Shown one piece after another: positions 18,776-27,506 of a DNA stretch of 64,000 nt (the first letter of the stretch is position 1; every line of letters starts with the position of its first letter). The DNA comes from Flagellimonas aequoris (GTDB taxonomy: Bacteria; Bacteroidota; Bacteroidia; Flavobacteriales; Flavobacteriaceae): contig NZ_QXFJ01000023.1 in the NCBI RefSeq assembly GCF_003584165.1, positions 1 through 64,000 of the forward strand. Direction: 5' to 3'. Position numbers and translations under genes: made by a program. The notes below the pieces were generated by a model. It saw only the letters and a list, made by a program, of their open reading frames with translations, was not told where the DNA came from and did no database searches.

Positions 18776-19138
18776 ATGTATGAAAGAAAAATTCCATTGA
18801 ATCTGAATTGTGGCTTGGATTTGATAGGCGAAGTGCTGTATGGGAAATGGAAAATCCGTTTGCTGTGGTTTATTAATGCCGGACACAAACGCCCAAGCGA
18901 ACTACAACGAAAAATTCCCGATGCTTCTCGGAGGGTTTTGAACATACAGCTGAAGGAGTTGGAAAAACACGAATTGGTTACCAAGAAAATTTATCCAGTA
19001 GTTCCACCAAAAGTTGAATATAGTCTAACTGACTTCGGAAAGTCATTGATCCCCGTTATCTCTATGTTGGGAAACTGGGGTGATGAAAACGAAGAGCGCT
19101 TACGAAACGTGATTTTGAAAAGGTCGGAAAGTAATTAG
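18776..19138 (+). CDS. HxlR family transcriptional regulator
   Basis: This 120-aa protein is a winged-helix regulator of the HxlR/MarR-like type. The family opening is present as NCGLDLIGEVLYGKWKIRLL. The recognition part is RKIPDASRRVLNIQLKELEKHELV and the wing is YPVVPPKVEYSLTDFGKSL. It has one Cys in the position where HxlR/YodB proteins sense electrophiles, but this role is inferred only. It is divergent from an SDR/NTF2-like operon, the usual target arrangement for sensing reactive carbonyls. Confidence 0.93.
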   Translation: MYERKIPLNLNCGLDLIGEVLYGKWKIRLLWFINAGHKRPSELQRKIPDASRRVLNIQLKELEKHELVTKKIYPVVPPKVEYSLTDFGKSLIPVISMLGNWGDENEERLRNVILKRSESN

Positions 19139-19249
19139 TTTGTCTTCTTCTGCATGGTCTATTTAGTCTCACGACCAGAGTTATGACCAGACTATTATAA
19201 AGATTTATTGGTAAGACTTGAAGTTCTTCTTTTTCAATAGAACTGAAAA

Positions 19250-19966
19250 CTATACCCCAACTTGTGCCTGTACCAATTCCGCTTCAAACAAAGCAGCAAA
19301 GTGTTTTAGGAGTTTGGCTTTTACTTCCTCCACATCCACTTCTTTTTGGCCCAGTTCCACATTTAAGGAAGTTACCGCCTTGCCCTTGATGCCACAGGGA
19401 ATCATCATGTCAAAATAGCCCAAGTCGGCATTTACGTTCAGGGCAAAGCCGTGCATGGTCACCCAGCGGCTGGCACGTATGCCCATGGCACATATCTTTC
19501 GGGCAAAGGGTGTGCCCACATCCAACCAAACGCCCGTTTCGCCTTGGGAGCGTTCGGCTTTAATACCATATTCTGCCAAGGTCAGGATCACCATTTCTTC
19601 CAAAAAACGCAGGTATTTGTGGATGTCCGTAAAGAAGTTATCAAGATCTAAGATAGGATAGCCCACAATCTGTCCAGGGCCGTGATAGGTGATGTCCCCA
19701 CCGCGGTTGATCTTGTAAAAAGTGGCACCTTTGGCCTCGAGTACCTTTTCATCCACCAACAAATTGTCAATGTCCCCACTCTTACCCAAGGTATACACAT
19801 GGGGGTGCTCCACATACAAAAAATGGTTGGAGGTTTCTATGTTCGTACCCTCTCGTCGGTTCTTCACCTTGGTATCCACAACATCCTTAAAAAGAGCCTC
19901 TTGGTAGTCCCACGTCTCCTTATAGTCCTTATGGCCCAAATCCTGTACCGCTACTATCTTGTTCAT
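19250..19966 (-). CDS. lipB: lipoyl(octanoyl) transferase
   Basis: The protein is 238 aa from the ATG at 19966, the first ATG after a -7 promoter box. LipB moves the octanoyl group from acyl carrier protein to lipoyl domains. The family blocks are clear: GGDITYHGPGQIVGYPILDL near residue 85, the catalytic Lys in RKICAMGIR, TMHGFALNVN, and the catalytic Cys in IPCGI. The length is normal. A lipoprotein gene ends 32 nt upstream on the same strand. Confidence 0.96.
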   Translation of the reverse strand: MNKIVAVQDLGHKDYKETWDYQEALFKDVVDTKVKNRREGTNIETSNHFLYVEHPHVYTLGKSGDIDNLLVDEKVLEAKGATFYKINRGGDITYHGPGQIVGYPILDLDNFFTDIHKYLRFLEEMVILTLAEYGIKAERSQGETGVWLDVGTPFARKICAMGIRASRWVTMHGFALNVNADLGYFDMMIPCGIKGKAVTSLNVELGQKEVDVEEVKAKLLKHFAALFEAELVQAQVGV

Positions 19967-19970
19967 GGTA

Positions 19971-19978
19971 CAAAGGTA
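19971..19978 (-). promoter_or_regulatory. -7 box of a probable lipB promoter
   Basis: On the minus strand, TACCTTTG matches TAnnTTTG and lies 4 nt before the lipB start codon. No good TTG is found 19-21 nt upstream, so the promoter is only half supported. If used, lipB mRNA would be leaderless, as predicted for hxlR. Confidence 0.4.
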
Positions 19979-19998
19979 CAAAGACTAGGATTGAGAAC

Positions 19999-20739
19999 CT
20001 ATTTTTCCAGTTCTACCTCTAGGTCAAGCAATGCCGGATTTTTCATGAGATCTAAGAAGTCCACTTGGTAGATCATGGTCTTGCCATCCACACTAAAGGT
20101 GGCACCTTCGGCGGTGGTGGATTTTACTTTCTTGGGAAAATGGTATTTAATCGTGTAGGACGAGCCAGAAAGGAACATTTCCGCCCCCTGCATGCTATCC
20201 AATTGCTTTTGAAAAAGTTCTTCATTGACAATCTTGGCCGTTCGGGTAAACTTGTTTTTAGCGAAGGAATAATACACTTCGGTAGCCTGCTCAGAAGCGG
20301 GCATGGGCGCAGGTGCTTTTTGACTGTTGGGCCCCAACATACTGGCTTCCTGAAAGGTGTTGAACGCATTGTTCACCTCGCTGATATCTTTAAAATCACT
20401 AAAAAGGTCGAACAGCATTTCCTTTTTTTCGGGATTCATCACCATACGCAGGTTGAAGGGTTCCAAACGTTTCAGTTTGGCCTGTTCTTCAGGTGCCAAT
20501 TGGGCAATGCTATCCTTATGCTCTTCCAAAAAATCTTTGAAAGAAATGATACTGTCCACCGCCTTCTCATCCGTTTTGGCCAATTCTTCACCACCCATCT
20601 CCATCATATCGGAGCCATCAAATTTGATGGAAAGCTTTCCGGAGCCGTTTTCCTGTAAATGGATTTCCTCGGTAAAATTGCACGAACTGATTAGGGCAAT
20701 GGCCAAAAGACCAACCAACAACTGGATTTTTCTGATCAT
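19999..20739 (-). CDS. uncharacterised lipoprotein
   Basis: The protein is 246 aa from the ATG at 20739, which opens a lipoprotein signal (MIRKIQLLVGLLAIALISSC, Cys20). The longer ORF from 20871 adds 44 unrelated residues. The mature part starts NFTEEIHLQENGSGKLSIKF, a beta-strand pattern typical of secreted Bacteroidota proteins, and is followed by Met/Glu-rich helices. The C-terminus is acidic and contains no membrane anchor. No function can be assigned. It lies directly upstream of lipB on the same strand. Confidence 0.7.
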   Translation of the reverse strand: MIRKIQLLVGLLAIALISSCNFTEEIHLQENGSGKLSIKFDGSDMMEMGGEELAKTDEKAVDSIISFKDFLEEHKDSIAQLAPEEQAKLKRLEPFNLRMVMNPEKKEMLFDLFSDFKDISEVNNAFNTFQEASMLGPNSQKAPAPMPASEQATEVYYSFAKNKFTRTAKIVNEELFQKQLDSMQGAEMFLSGSSYTIKYHFPKKVKSTTAEGATFSVDGKTMIYQVDFLDLMKNPALLDLEVELEK

Positions 20740-20880
20740 GGTTTTGTGTTTAATGGCATATCGTACTGCAGACATACCTTCTTTCGGGCTAAAAATAGCA
20801 CAATAGCCCTTCTTCCACAATAAAGCAACCAAAGTAATTGCACTATGTGGAACCTTGTTGACAAGAATCAATTAAGCTTT

Positions 20881-21036
20881 TTAGTTGGGATTGTTCAAAA
20901 TGATCAATGCCGCAATAACACCGGGCACCCAACCACAAAACGTCAACAGAAGGACAATCAGAACTGACCCGCAGCCTTTACCGATTACGGAAAGGGGAGG
21001 GAAAAGTATGGCCAACAAAACTCTCCAGAAACTCAT
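20881..21036 (-). CDS. YqaE/Pmp3 family small membrane protein
   Basis: A 51-residue protein is encoded on the minus strand from the ATG at 21036. It matches the Pmp3/UPF0057 signature closely: LLAILFPPLSVIGKG, then a Gly-Cys, then LLLTFCGWVPGVIAALIIL, giving two transmembrane hairpin helices with the FPP and PG motifs in place. Family members are small stress-linked plasma-membrane proteins affecting membrane potential. The gene is divergent from the LuxR-type gene across 90 bp. Confidence 0.9.
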   Translation of the reverse strand: MSFWRVLLAILFPPLSVIGKGCGSVLIVLLLTFCGWVPGVIAALIILNNPN

Positions 21037-21126
21037 TTTTTTGATTTTGATTGATGATACTTATTGGTAGTTAAATGACGCATTTTGTTACATAAAACTA
21101 CTATTTTTAACATCCATCCCTGCATT

Positions 21127-22173
21127 ATGAGGTTTTGTTTTTTTGTCTTCCTTTTCCAAATATCATTCCTGTCGGCGCAATACCGATTTTCAGGGGAAGT
21201 ATCGCCCGAAAATGCCGGTAACGCCATCTATTTATCCTTGGTGGAGGACTACCGAAAGTCATCGCGGGTGTATCTGGATCAAATCGTGAAAAAGGTGGAA
21301 GTGGATTCCTTGGGCCGGTTTCTTTTTGAAGGCGATAACCTCACTACTGAAAACCGAATGTATCGTATCCATTTGGATGGTTGTTCGGAAGAATCCTCGG
21401 GAGCCCACTTTTTAGGGCAATGCAACAACAGCAAAAGTGTGCTGTTCATTGCGAACAATACCGATACGGTGCAGTTCCCCACCTCTTTCGAGGAACAATC
21501 GCTCTGCACCATAAACTCTACCAATCCGAAATCTTCCTTATTGTTGGAATGGGAAATCCTAAAGGAACGCATGGCCTATGATTTTGTGGATTACCCCAGT
21601 GAGACCAGCAAAAATCTCAACATGAAAAAATGGTTCTCGGAGCTACAAAATTTTGGAGAAAAGGCCAACGAACCTTTGGTTGAACTCTTGATCTTCGATT
21701 TTTTATCGGACAAAAGGAATGAAACCTATTCCCATTATCTTCAGGATGTAAGTGTTAACCCATATTATGGAGAATTGTCCAACCGATTGGAACAAACCTA
21801 TCCAGATGCCAACTTTACCCAAGAATATGAGGCTGAAATTAGCACGGACAAGGATTTGGCAACTTTTAATCAACCCAAAATAGCGAAGTGGGTTTGGGTG
21901 GCACTTTTAATATTGGTGCTATCTCTTTTGGGCAATCTTTACTTTTTTGTCAACCGAAGGGCCAAGCTTAAAACCCACAGTGATGACCTTTTACAGAAAC
22001 TCACCCCTCAAGAGCAAAAAATTGTGCACTACATTTTGTTGGACAAGAGCAACAAGGAGATTGCCAGTGCTCTTTTTGTGAGCCTCAGTACCGTGAAGAC
22101 ACACATCAACAACCTGTACAAAAAGCTGGACATTTCATCTAGGGAAGAAATCGTATTGCTCTTCCAAAAATAA
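21127..22173 (+). CDS. membrane-tethered LuxR-type transcriptional regulator
   Basis: The protein is 348 aa from the ATG at 21127, where a signal peptide begins (MRFCFFVFLFQISFLSA-QY). The first 235 or so residues should be periplasmic: a beta-rich part with a Cys pair, then helices. One membrane helix, WVWVALLILVLSLLGNLYFF, lies near residues 256-277. The cytoplasmic end is a LuxR/GerE helix-turn-helix (LTPQEQKIVHYILLDKSNK, then STVKTHINNLYKKLDI). The layout suggests a one-component sensor that reads an envelope signal and binds DNA. There is no kinase domain. Confidence 0.85.
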   Translation: MRFCFFVFLFQISFLSAQYRFSGEVSPENAGNAIYLSLVEDYRKSSRVYLDQIVKKVEVDSLGRFLFEGDNLTTENRMYRIHLDGCSEESSGAHFLGQCNNSKSVLFIANNTDTVQFPTSFEEQSLCTINSTNPKSSLLLEWEILKERMAYDFVDYPSETSKNLNMKKWFSELQNFGEKANEPLVELLIFDFLSDKRNETYSHYLQDVSVNPYYGELSNRLEQTYPDANFTQEYEAEISTDKDLATFNQPKIAKWVWVALLILVLSLLGNLYFFVNRRAKLKTHSDDLLQKLTPQEQKIVHYILLDKSNKEIASALFVSLSTVKTHINNLYKKLDISSREEIVLLFQK

Positions 22174-22272
22174 AAATCGACCCTAGGTCTAGTCCCCATT
22201 TCCATCTGCCAAAATCGGCATAACCCCTTCATTTTGATGAATTTTCCAGCGAAATCATAAATCTGGAACATC

Positions 22273-22815
22273 ATGAAACACACATCTACCCTTTTGTTGG
22301 TCCTTACTTCGCTTGCTAGTTTTTCTCAGGAATTCAACAAAGAGATCAAAATGGAAAACGGCCAAACCTTTATGGTCGGCAAAATCAATTTGGATGGCTT
22401 GTCCACTGCTCCCTATGCCCAATGGTTCCAAAAAGGTATGGAAGACTACGCCGTGGACCAGACCTTGGTCGACCTTTTCAAAAAAAACCTCAAAACCTAC
22501 CATATCCAACTTTTTTTGGGTACTTGGTGTGGTGATAGCAGGCGGGAAACCCCAAGAATCATCAAAATTCTGGAAGCAGCCCAATTTCCTATGGACCAAT
22601 TGGAAATTGTAGCCTTGGACCACAGAAAGGAGCATTACAAGAAAAGTCCGACTGGCGAAGAGAAAGGTCTGAACATCATCAAAGTACCTACCATCATCTT
22701 TTTCAAGGACGGAAAAGAGGTCAACCGGATCGTGGAAAGTCCGTTGGAATCGCTTGAGGAAGACATGGCCCAAATTATCCTCAACAAACCTTACACACCC
22801 CATTATGCATATTAA
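22273..22815 (+). CDS. thioredoxin-fold secreted protein with a degenerate active site
   Basis: This 180-aa protein has a short signal peptide ending at SFS-QEF and a thioredoxin fold. The strand TYHIQLFLGTWCGDSRRETPR corresponds to the active-site region, and VPTIIFFKDGKEVNRI carries the cis-Pro loop. The usual CxxC is WCGDS, and Cys in that motif is the only cysteine in the protein, so it cannot work as a dithiol oxidoreductase. It may act as a monothiol protein or a binding domain. It is followed by a terminator. Confidence 0.8.
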   Translation: MKHTSTLLLVLTSLASFSQEFNKEIKMENGQTFMVGKINLDGLSTAPYAQWFQKGMEDYAVDQTLVDLFKKNLKTYHIQLFLGTWCGDSRRETPRIIKILEAAQFPMDQLEIVALDHRKEHYKKSPTGEEKGLNIIKVPTIIFFKDGKEVNRIVESPLESLEEDMAQIILNKPYTPHYAY

Positions 22816-22833
22816 AGCAAGCCGAGGCAAGGA

Positions 22834-22867
22834 ATTAAAGCGCAAAAGTGTAATTTTGCGCTTTAAT
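22834..22867 (+). terminator. terminator after the thioredoxin-fold gene
   Basis: A perfect 14-bp stem (ATTAAAGCGCAAAA and its complement) with a 6-nt loop is followed by TTT. It ends 12 nt before the lysS start codon. The sequence TAATTTTG inside it (22851-22858) also matches the -7 promoter box, so this site may both stop the upstream transcript and help start lysS. Confidence 0.8.
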
Positions 22868-22879
22868 TTTTAATAGACT

Positions 22880-24568
22880 ATGCAACTATCGGAACAAGAA
22901 ATCGTTCGAAGGGAAAAATTGACCAAACTCAGGGAGATGGGCATCAACCCATACCCCGCAGCATTGTATCCTGTTGATGCCACTTCCAAGAGCATCAAGA
23001 ATGATTTTGAGGAAGGCAAGAAGGTGGTGATTTCCGGTAGGTTGATGTCGCGCAGGATCCAAGGTAAGGCATCCTTTGCGGAACTTCAGGATAGTGAAGG
23101 CCGTATACAGGTGTATTTTAACCGTGATGAAATTTGTCCCGGTGATGACAAAGACCTGTATAACGAAGTCTATAAAAAACTGTTGGACATCGGGGATATC
23201 ATCGGTGTGGAAGGCGAACTGTTCACCACTCAAGTAGGTGAAAAAACAGTAATGGTGAAAAATTTCACCCTGCTCAGCAAATCCTTGCGACCCCTTCCCC
23301 TACCAAAGGTAGATGCCGAAGGAAAAGTGTACGATGAGTTCAACGATGCCGAGTTGCGTTACCGCCAAAGGTATGTGGACCTGATCGTGAATCCCCATGT
23401 GAAGGATACTTTCATCAAAAGGACCAAGATTACCAGTAGTATTCGGGAATTCTACAATCAAAAAGGATATTTGGAAGTGGAGACCCCTATTTTGCAACCC
23501 ATTCCCGGTGGTGCAGCGGCACGTCCGTTCTTAACGCATCACAATGCGTTGAACATTCCTTTGTACCTGCGCATTGCCAATGAATTGTATCTCAAAAGAT
23601 TGATTGTTGGTGGCTTTGATGGCGTGTATGAGTTCGCCAAGGATTTCCGCAACGAAGGGATGGACCGCACCCACAATCCAGAGTTTACCGTAATGGAACT
23701 CTATGTGGCCTATAAGGACTACAACTGGATGATGGATACTACCGAAAAACTGTTGGAAAAAGTCGCCATTGATGCCACAGGCAGTACCAAAGTAACGGTT
23801 GGTGAGCACGAAATTGAGTTCAAGGCACCGTATCCAAGGGTTCCTATTTTAGAGGCCATCAAAATCCACACAGGTTACGATGTGGCCGACATGGAAGAGG
23901 ACCAACTTCGTGAAGTGGCCCAAAAACTGGGCATCGAAGTGAACGAAACCATGGGTGTTGGTAAATTGATCGACGAAATTTTTGGTGAAAAATGTGAACA
24001 CCACTACATACAGCCCACCTTCATCATCGATTATCCAAAGGAGATGAGCCCGTTGACCAAGGAACACAGGGAAAATCCAAGGTTGACCGAACGTTTTGAG
24101 TTGATGGTGAACGGGAAGGAACTGGCCAATGCCTATTCCGAGCTCAACGACCCCATTGATCAAAGGGAACGTTTTGAAGATCAGTTGAAACTTTCCGAAA
24201 AAGGGGATGATGAAGCCATGTTCATTGACCAAGATTTCCTTAGGGCATTGGAATATGGAATGCCTCCAACTTCCGGTATCGGTATTGGCATAGACCGTTT
24301 GGTGATGCTGATGACCAACAATTCTTCCATTCAAGAAGTGTTGTTCTTCCCGCAAATGCGACCCGAAAAGAAAAAGGTAGAACTCTCCGAAGAGGAAAAA
24401 ATCATCATGGACCTATTGAAACCTGTTGGCCAAATGCCATTGGGCGAACTAAAGGACAAAAGTGGTTTGAGCGGCAAAAAATGGGACAAGAGCACCAAGA
24501 ACTTGGCTAAGCTTGGCATTTTTGAGGTCTCCAAAACAGATGATGGGCTATTTGCAATCGCCAAATAA
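22880..24568 (+). CDS. lysS: lysine--tRNA ligase (class II)
   Basis: The 562-aa protein matches bacterial class II LysRS. An anticodon-binding OB-fold (about 40-145, starting at [22 protein letters not shown]) is followed by the catalytic core with motif 2 near residue 260 ([20 protein letters not shown]) and motif 3 near 470 ([12 protein letters not shown]). About 60 residues extend past motif 3's usual C-terminus (from [19 protein letters not shown]), rich in Lys; I infer this is a Flavobacteria-type extension. It charges tRNA-Lys in the cytoplasm. Confidence 0.97.
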   Translation: MQLSEQEIVRREKLTKLREMGINPYPAALYPVDATSKSIKNDFEEGKKVVISGRLMSRRIQGKASFAELQDSEGRIQVYFNRDEICPGDDKDLYNEVYKKLLDIGDIIGVEGELFTTQVGEKTVMVKNFTLLSKSLRPLPLPKVDAEGKVYDEFNDAELRYRQRYVDLIVNPHVKDTFIKRTKITSSIREFYNQKGYLEVETPILQPIPGGAAARPFLTHHNALNIPLYLRIANELYLKRLIVGGFDGVYEFAKDFRNEGMDRTHNPEFTVMELYVAYKDYNWMMDTTEKLLEKVAIDATGSTKVTVGEHEIEFKAPYPRVPILEAIKIHTGYDVADMEEDQLREVAQKLGIEVNETMGVGKLIDEIFGEKCEHHYIQPTFIIDYPKEMSPLTKEHRENPRLTERFELMVNGKELANAYSELNDPIDQRERFEDQLKLSEKGDDEAMFIDQDFLRALEYGMPPTSGIGIGIDRLVMLMTNNSSIQEVLFFPQMRPEKKKVELSEEEKIIMDLLKPVGQMPLGELKDKSGLSGKKWDKSTKNLAKLGIFEVSKTDDGLFAIAK

Positions 24569-24621
24569 CCTTTTACTCTTATTTTTAAAATTTAACAAAA
24601 AAGCATAGCTTAGAATCCCAA

Positions 24622-26052
24622 ATGGAACTAAGCAAGAAAATAGGGCTCGTTTTAGGGCCCATCGCCTTTTTGATCTTGAACAATTTGCCCTTTGAGTTGG
24701 TATCAGCCAAAGGAGATCCCGTAATTGCTGTTGCTTCTTGGATGTTGATCTGGTGGATCACGGAAGCAGTATCCATATCGGTTACGGCGCTTTTACCACT
24801 GCTCCTTTTACCCATTTTAAAGATTTTGTCCATTGCAGAAGTTGGTGCCAATTATGGTAGTCCCATCGTGTTCCTGTTCTTTGGCGGGTTTGTTATGGCC
24901 TTGGCCCTGGAGAAGGTAAACCTGCACAGACGGATTGCCCTCAATATTATTCGGCTTACGGGAACCACTCCCAACAAAGTGGTGCTCGGTTTTATGATCG
25001 CTACGGGGTCGCTGAGCATGTGGATCAGTAACACGGCCAGTACCGTGGTGATGCTACCCATTGCCCTTTCCGTAATCAATCTTTTGGTGGATGATGCGGA
25101 TGGTTTCACCAAGAATGACCAGAATTTCGCCCTTAGTGTGATGCTCGGTATCGCTTTTTCTGCCAATGCCGGGGGAATTGCCACCGTTATTGGTACACCA
25201 CCCAATTCGGTATTAATTGGACTGTTGGAAAATGAATACAATACGGAAATCTCGTTCATAAAATGGATGAGTATCGGCCTTCCCTTCGCCATCATCATGA
25301 TCGGTGTTTCTTATTTAGTGCTCGTCAAATGGATGTTCCCCAATAGAGACCTCAAGTTCAATGCCTCCAAGGATGTTATCCATACTGAATTGGAAAAATT
25401 AGGGCCTACGTCTGGTAAGGAAAAAATGGTTTTGGCCATTTTTGGGGTCACCGTGTTCCTTTGGATTTTTAGGACCTTGATCAATGCCATTTTCCCCAAA
25501 TTGGGGCTGACGGATACCATGATCAGTATTTTTGCCGCCATTGCCCTGTTCGCCATTCCCTACAATATTAAGAAAGGGGACTTCATCATCGAATGGAAAG
25601 ATACCTCACGTTTGGCTTGGGGTATTTTGATTCTATTTGGGGGTGGATTGGCCTTGGCCCAAGGCATGTCAACCAGTGGTATTGTGGATATGGTGGCCAA
25701 TGCCATTGCGGAGAGTCAAATCAGTGTATTGCTTACGGCCGCCCTGCTTATCTTCTTGATGCTTTTTATGACGGAACTGATGAGCAATGTGGCATTGGTG
25801 GCCGTTTTGGCACCCGTGGTTGCAGGTATTGCTATCGGTCTGGACATTCCTATATTGTATTTATTGATTCCGGTGACCATTGCCAGTAGCTGCGCCTTTA
25901 TGCTACCGATGGCCACTCCGCCAAATGCCATTGTATTTGCCAGTGGGTATGTAAAAATCCCTCAAATGGCACGTGTGGGTTTTATATTGAATCTGATAGC
26001 GGTGGTGTTGCTGGTTTTAGTCTTTAAGTTTGTAGTTCCCGTATTGTTTTAA
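24622..26052 (+). CDS. DASS (SLC13) family sodium-coupled anion symporter
   Basis: The 476-aa protein has about 11-12 membrane segments. Both substrate/sodium motifs of the family are present: SNTAS (in MWISNTASTVVMLPIA, near residue 137) with the paired TPPN (in ATVIGTPPNSVLIG, near 194), and the second-half copies MSNVALVAV and MATPPNAIVFASG. The family imports C4-dicarboxylates, citrate or sulfate with sodium. The exact substrate is unknown. It follows lysS by 53 nt. Confidence 0.93.
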   Translation: MELSKKIGLVLGPIAFLILNNLPFELVSAKGDPVIAVASWMLIWWITEAVSISVTALLPLLLLPILKILSIAEVGANYGSPIVFLFFGGFVMALALEKVNLHRRIALNIIRLTGTTPNKVVLGFMIATGSLSMWISNTASTVVMLPIALSVINLLVDDADGFTKNDQNFALSVMLGIAFSANAGGIATVIGTPPNSVLIGLLENEYNTEISFIKWMSIGLPFAIIMIGVSYLVLVKWMFPNRDLKFNASKDVIHTELEKLGPTSGKEKMVLAIFGVTVFLWIFRTLINAIFPKLGLTDTMISIFAAIALFAIPYNIKKGDFIIEWKDTSRLAWGILILFGGGLALAQGMSTSGIVDMVANAIAESQISVLLTAALLIFLMLFMTELMSNVALVAVLAPVVAGIAIGLDIPILYLLIPVTIASSCAFMLPMATPPNAIVFASGYVKIPQMARVGFILNLIAVVLLVLVFKFVVPVLF

Positions 26053-26060
26053 ATAATAAA

Positions 26061-26084
26061 TGGCCCTTCCGGGCGGAAGGGCCA
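26061..26084. terminator. bidirectional hairpin after the DASS gene
   Basis: TGGCCCTTCC-GGGC-GGAAGGGCCA forms a 10-bp stem, 8 nt after the transporter stop codon. The T runs on both sides are weak (ATTCACA on the plus side, ATTTATTATTTA on the minus side), so termination is likely but not certain. On the minus strand it is preceded by the shared GAGTTAGTTAGTTTGTG motif. Confidence 0.6.
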
Positions 26085-26436
26085 TTCACAAACTAACTAA
26101 CTCAAAAAAATGTAAGAAACTAACTCAACCTTACTTTACTCAATTATTTTTATTGGGCCTCTGCCCTTCGGTTCTTTGATACAAATGTATGACTGAATAA
26201 AGTGAAGATTTTTATAATTAGCCTTTTGTTAACGGTTAACGGCTGGCTCCCAAAAATGGCTTTTTCAGTGATTTTGCCCATACCTTGACAAACTTTCAGC
26301 CCCTCTTCCCTTATTTTGACTTTCTTATTGGGTTCCTTCCCTTTTCATACATTTTATAGCGAATTCCTCAAAGGTGTTATTTTTTTGTTAATCAAGTTTT
26401 TATAGGGATTTCCTTAACACATCTTACTGTAAATAA

Positions 26437-26459
26437 AAAGCCCTCTTGCGAGGGCCTTT
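26437..26459 (-). terminator. terminator of the acidic repeat-protein gene
   Basis: The stem GCCCTC-TTGC-GAGGGC (26440-26455) is followed on the minus strand by TTTTTA. It lies about 50 nt after the stop codon of the repeat protein. The shared motif TTTTTGAGTTAGTTAG lies between the stop codon and the stem. Confidence 0.8.
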
Positions 26460-26506
26460 CATAGCTAACTAACTCAAAAATTTTGTAAAATGAAAACTAA
26501 ACCATC

Positions 26507-27241
26507 TTACCAGATTGCCCCTGCGTAAGGGTCAAAATTTTCTGGGAGATACACGGAGGTATCAAAACCCAAATCTATTTTTTCATCCTCTTCCATGTAG
26601 TTGATGGAACCTATTGCCACCACGTTGGTGTACGGATCAAAATTGGCAGGAAGTAGATATTTGCTATCGATACCCAATTCCAATTCCACTTCATCATCCT
26701 CTATATAGGTAAAGGATTTAAGATCTACATAAACCTCGAACGGAGAGAATCCCTCAGGTAGATAATCTTCTGTATCGAATCCAAGATCCATATCCTCTTC
26801 CTCGATATAGTTGATGGAACTCACTTCTACCACATCGGTATAAGGATCAAAATCCGCAGGTAAATACTTTTGGGTCTCAAAACCAAGGTTGGGTTCAACT
26901 TCGTTCTCGAGGTATATGATAGAATTCAGATCAAAATAGTTTTTATAGGGGTTGAAACCTTCGGGAAGGTAATCCGAGGTGTCAAAACCAAGATCGACTT
27001 CCACATCATCTTCTATATATACTATTTCATTCAGATCCAACTCATAGGACCAATCTGATTTATGACTCAGATCCAAAGTTGATTCACTACCTTCCGCACT
27101 GAGGTTCAATGCAGTATAACTGTTTTCCAATGTGCCCTGACTATCAGTTTTGGACTGATGAGTAACGGCGTTCTGCTGTTCGTTTGCTATGGCGGCACTA
27201 CTTAAAAGGACACATCCATAGACCATTAATAACTTGTTCAT
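26507..27241 (-). CDS. secreted acidic protein with five ~35-residue repeats
   Basis: The 244-aa protein has a signal peptide (MNKLLMVYGCVLLSSAAIA-NEQQ) and a polar Ser/Thr/Gln-rich segment. Five tandem repeats follow, starting near residues 69, 104, 139, 173 and 209 and running to the C-terminus. Each repeat reads roughly D-L-x-S-I-x-Y-I-E-(acidic 3-5)-L-G-F-D-T-x-x-Y-L-P-x-x-F-x-P-Y. Repeats 2+3 resemble 4+5, so growth was by doubling of a 70-residue block. It is very acidic, and its only Cys is in the signal. I do not recognise a known family. Calcium or cation binding at the cell surface is a guess only. It has its own terminator and no operon partner. Confidence 0.75.
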   Translation of the reverse strand: MNKLLMVYGCVLLSSAAIANEQQNAVTHQSKTDSQGTLENSYTALNLSAEGSESTLDLSHKSDWSYELDLNEIVYIEDDVEVDLGFDTSDYLPEGFNPYKNYFDLNSIIYLENEVEPNLGFETQKYLPADFDPYTDVVEVSSINYIEEEDMDLGFDTEDYLPEGFSPFEVYVDLKSFTYIEDDEVELELGIDSKYLLPANFDPYTNVVAIGSINYMEEDEKIDLGFDTSVYLPENFDPYAGAIW

Positions 27242-27506
27242 TTTTTGATTGAATTTTTTGATTGATGTTATGCTTATAAGACTATGCAGATTTTAAATTG
27301 TTACAGCAATTATGATTTTTTTACGAAAAACAGATGCCGCTTAAGCCCAGCAAAACAAGGCGTTTCAGCCGAAACCATCAGTAAAACGCAGGACTGCGAA
27401 AGATTCGTATATCACTCGAAAAAAATGTGCATTAATATTTATTTAACAGTAACTTTTAATGATTTTTAGGTTCTTTGGTAGCTTTAGTTATCCAAACTGA
27501 CTTATA

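Larger units (their letters stand above)
26053..26506. other. 454-bp gene-free region with two hairpins and a shared motif
   Basis: No credible protein gene is present. It contains a hairpin after the transporter gene, a second hairpin that terminates the repeat-protein gene, and two copies of CTAACTAACTCAAAAA (26093-26108 and 26465-26480), each next to a hairpin. A minus-strand -7 box (26182-26189) lies between them; a short RNA reading leftward is possible and is discussed in the findings. Confidence 0.7.
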
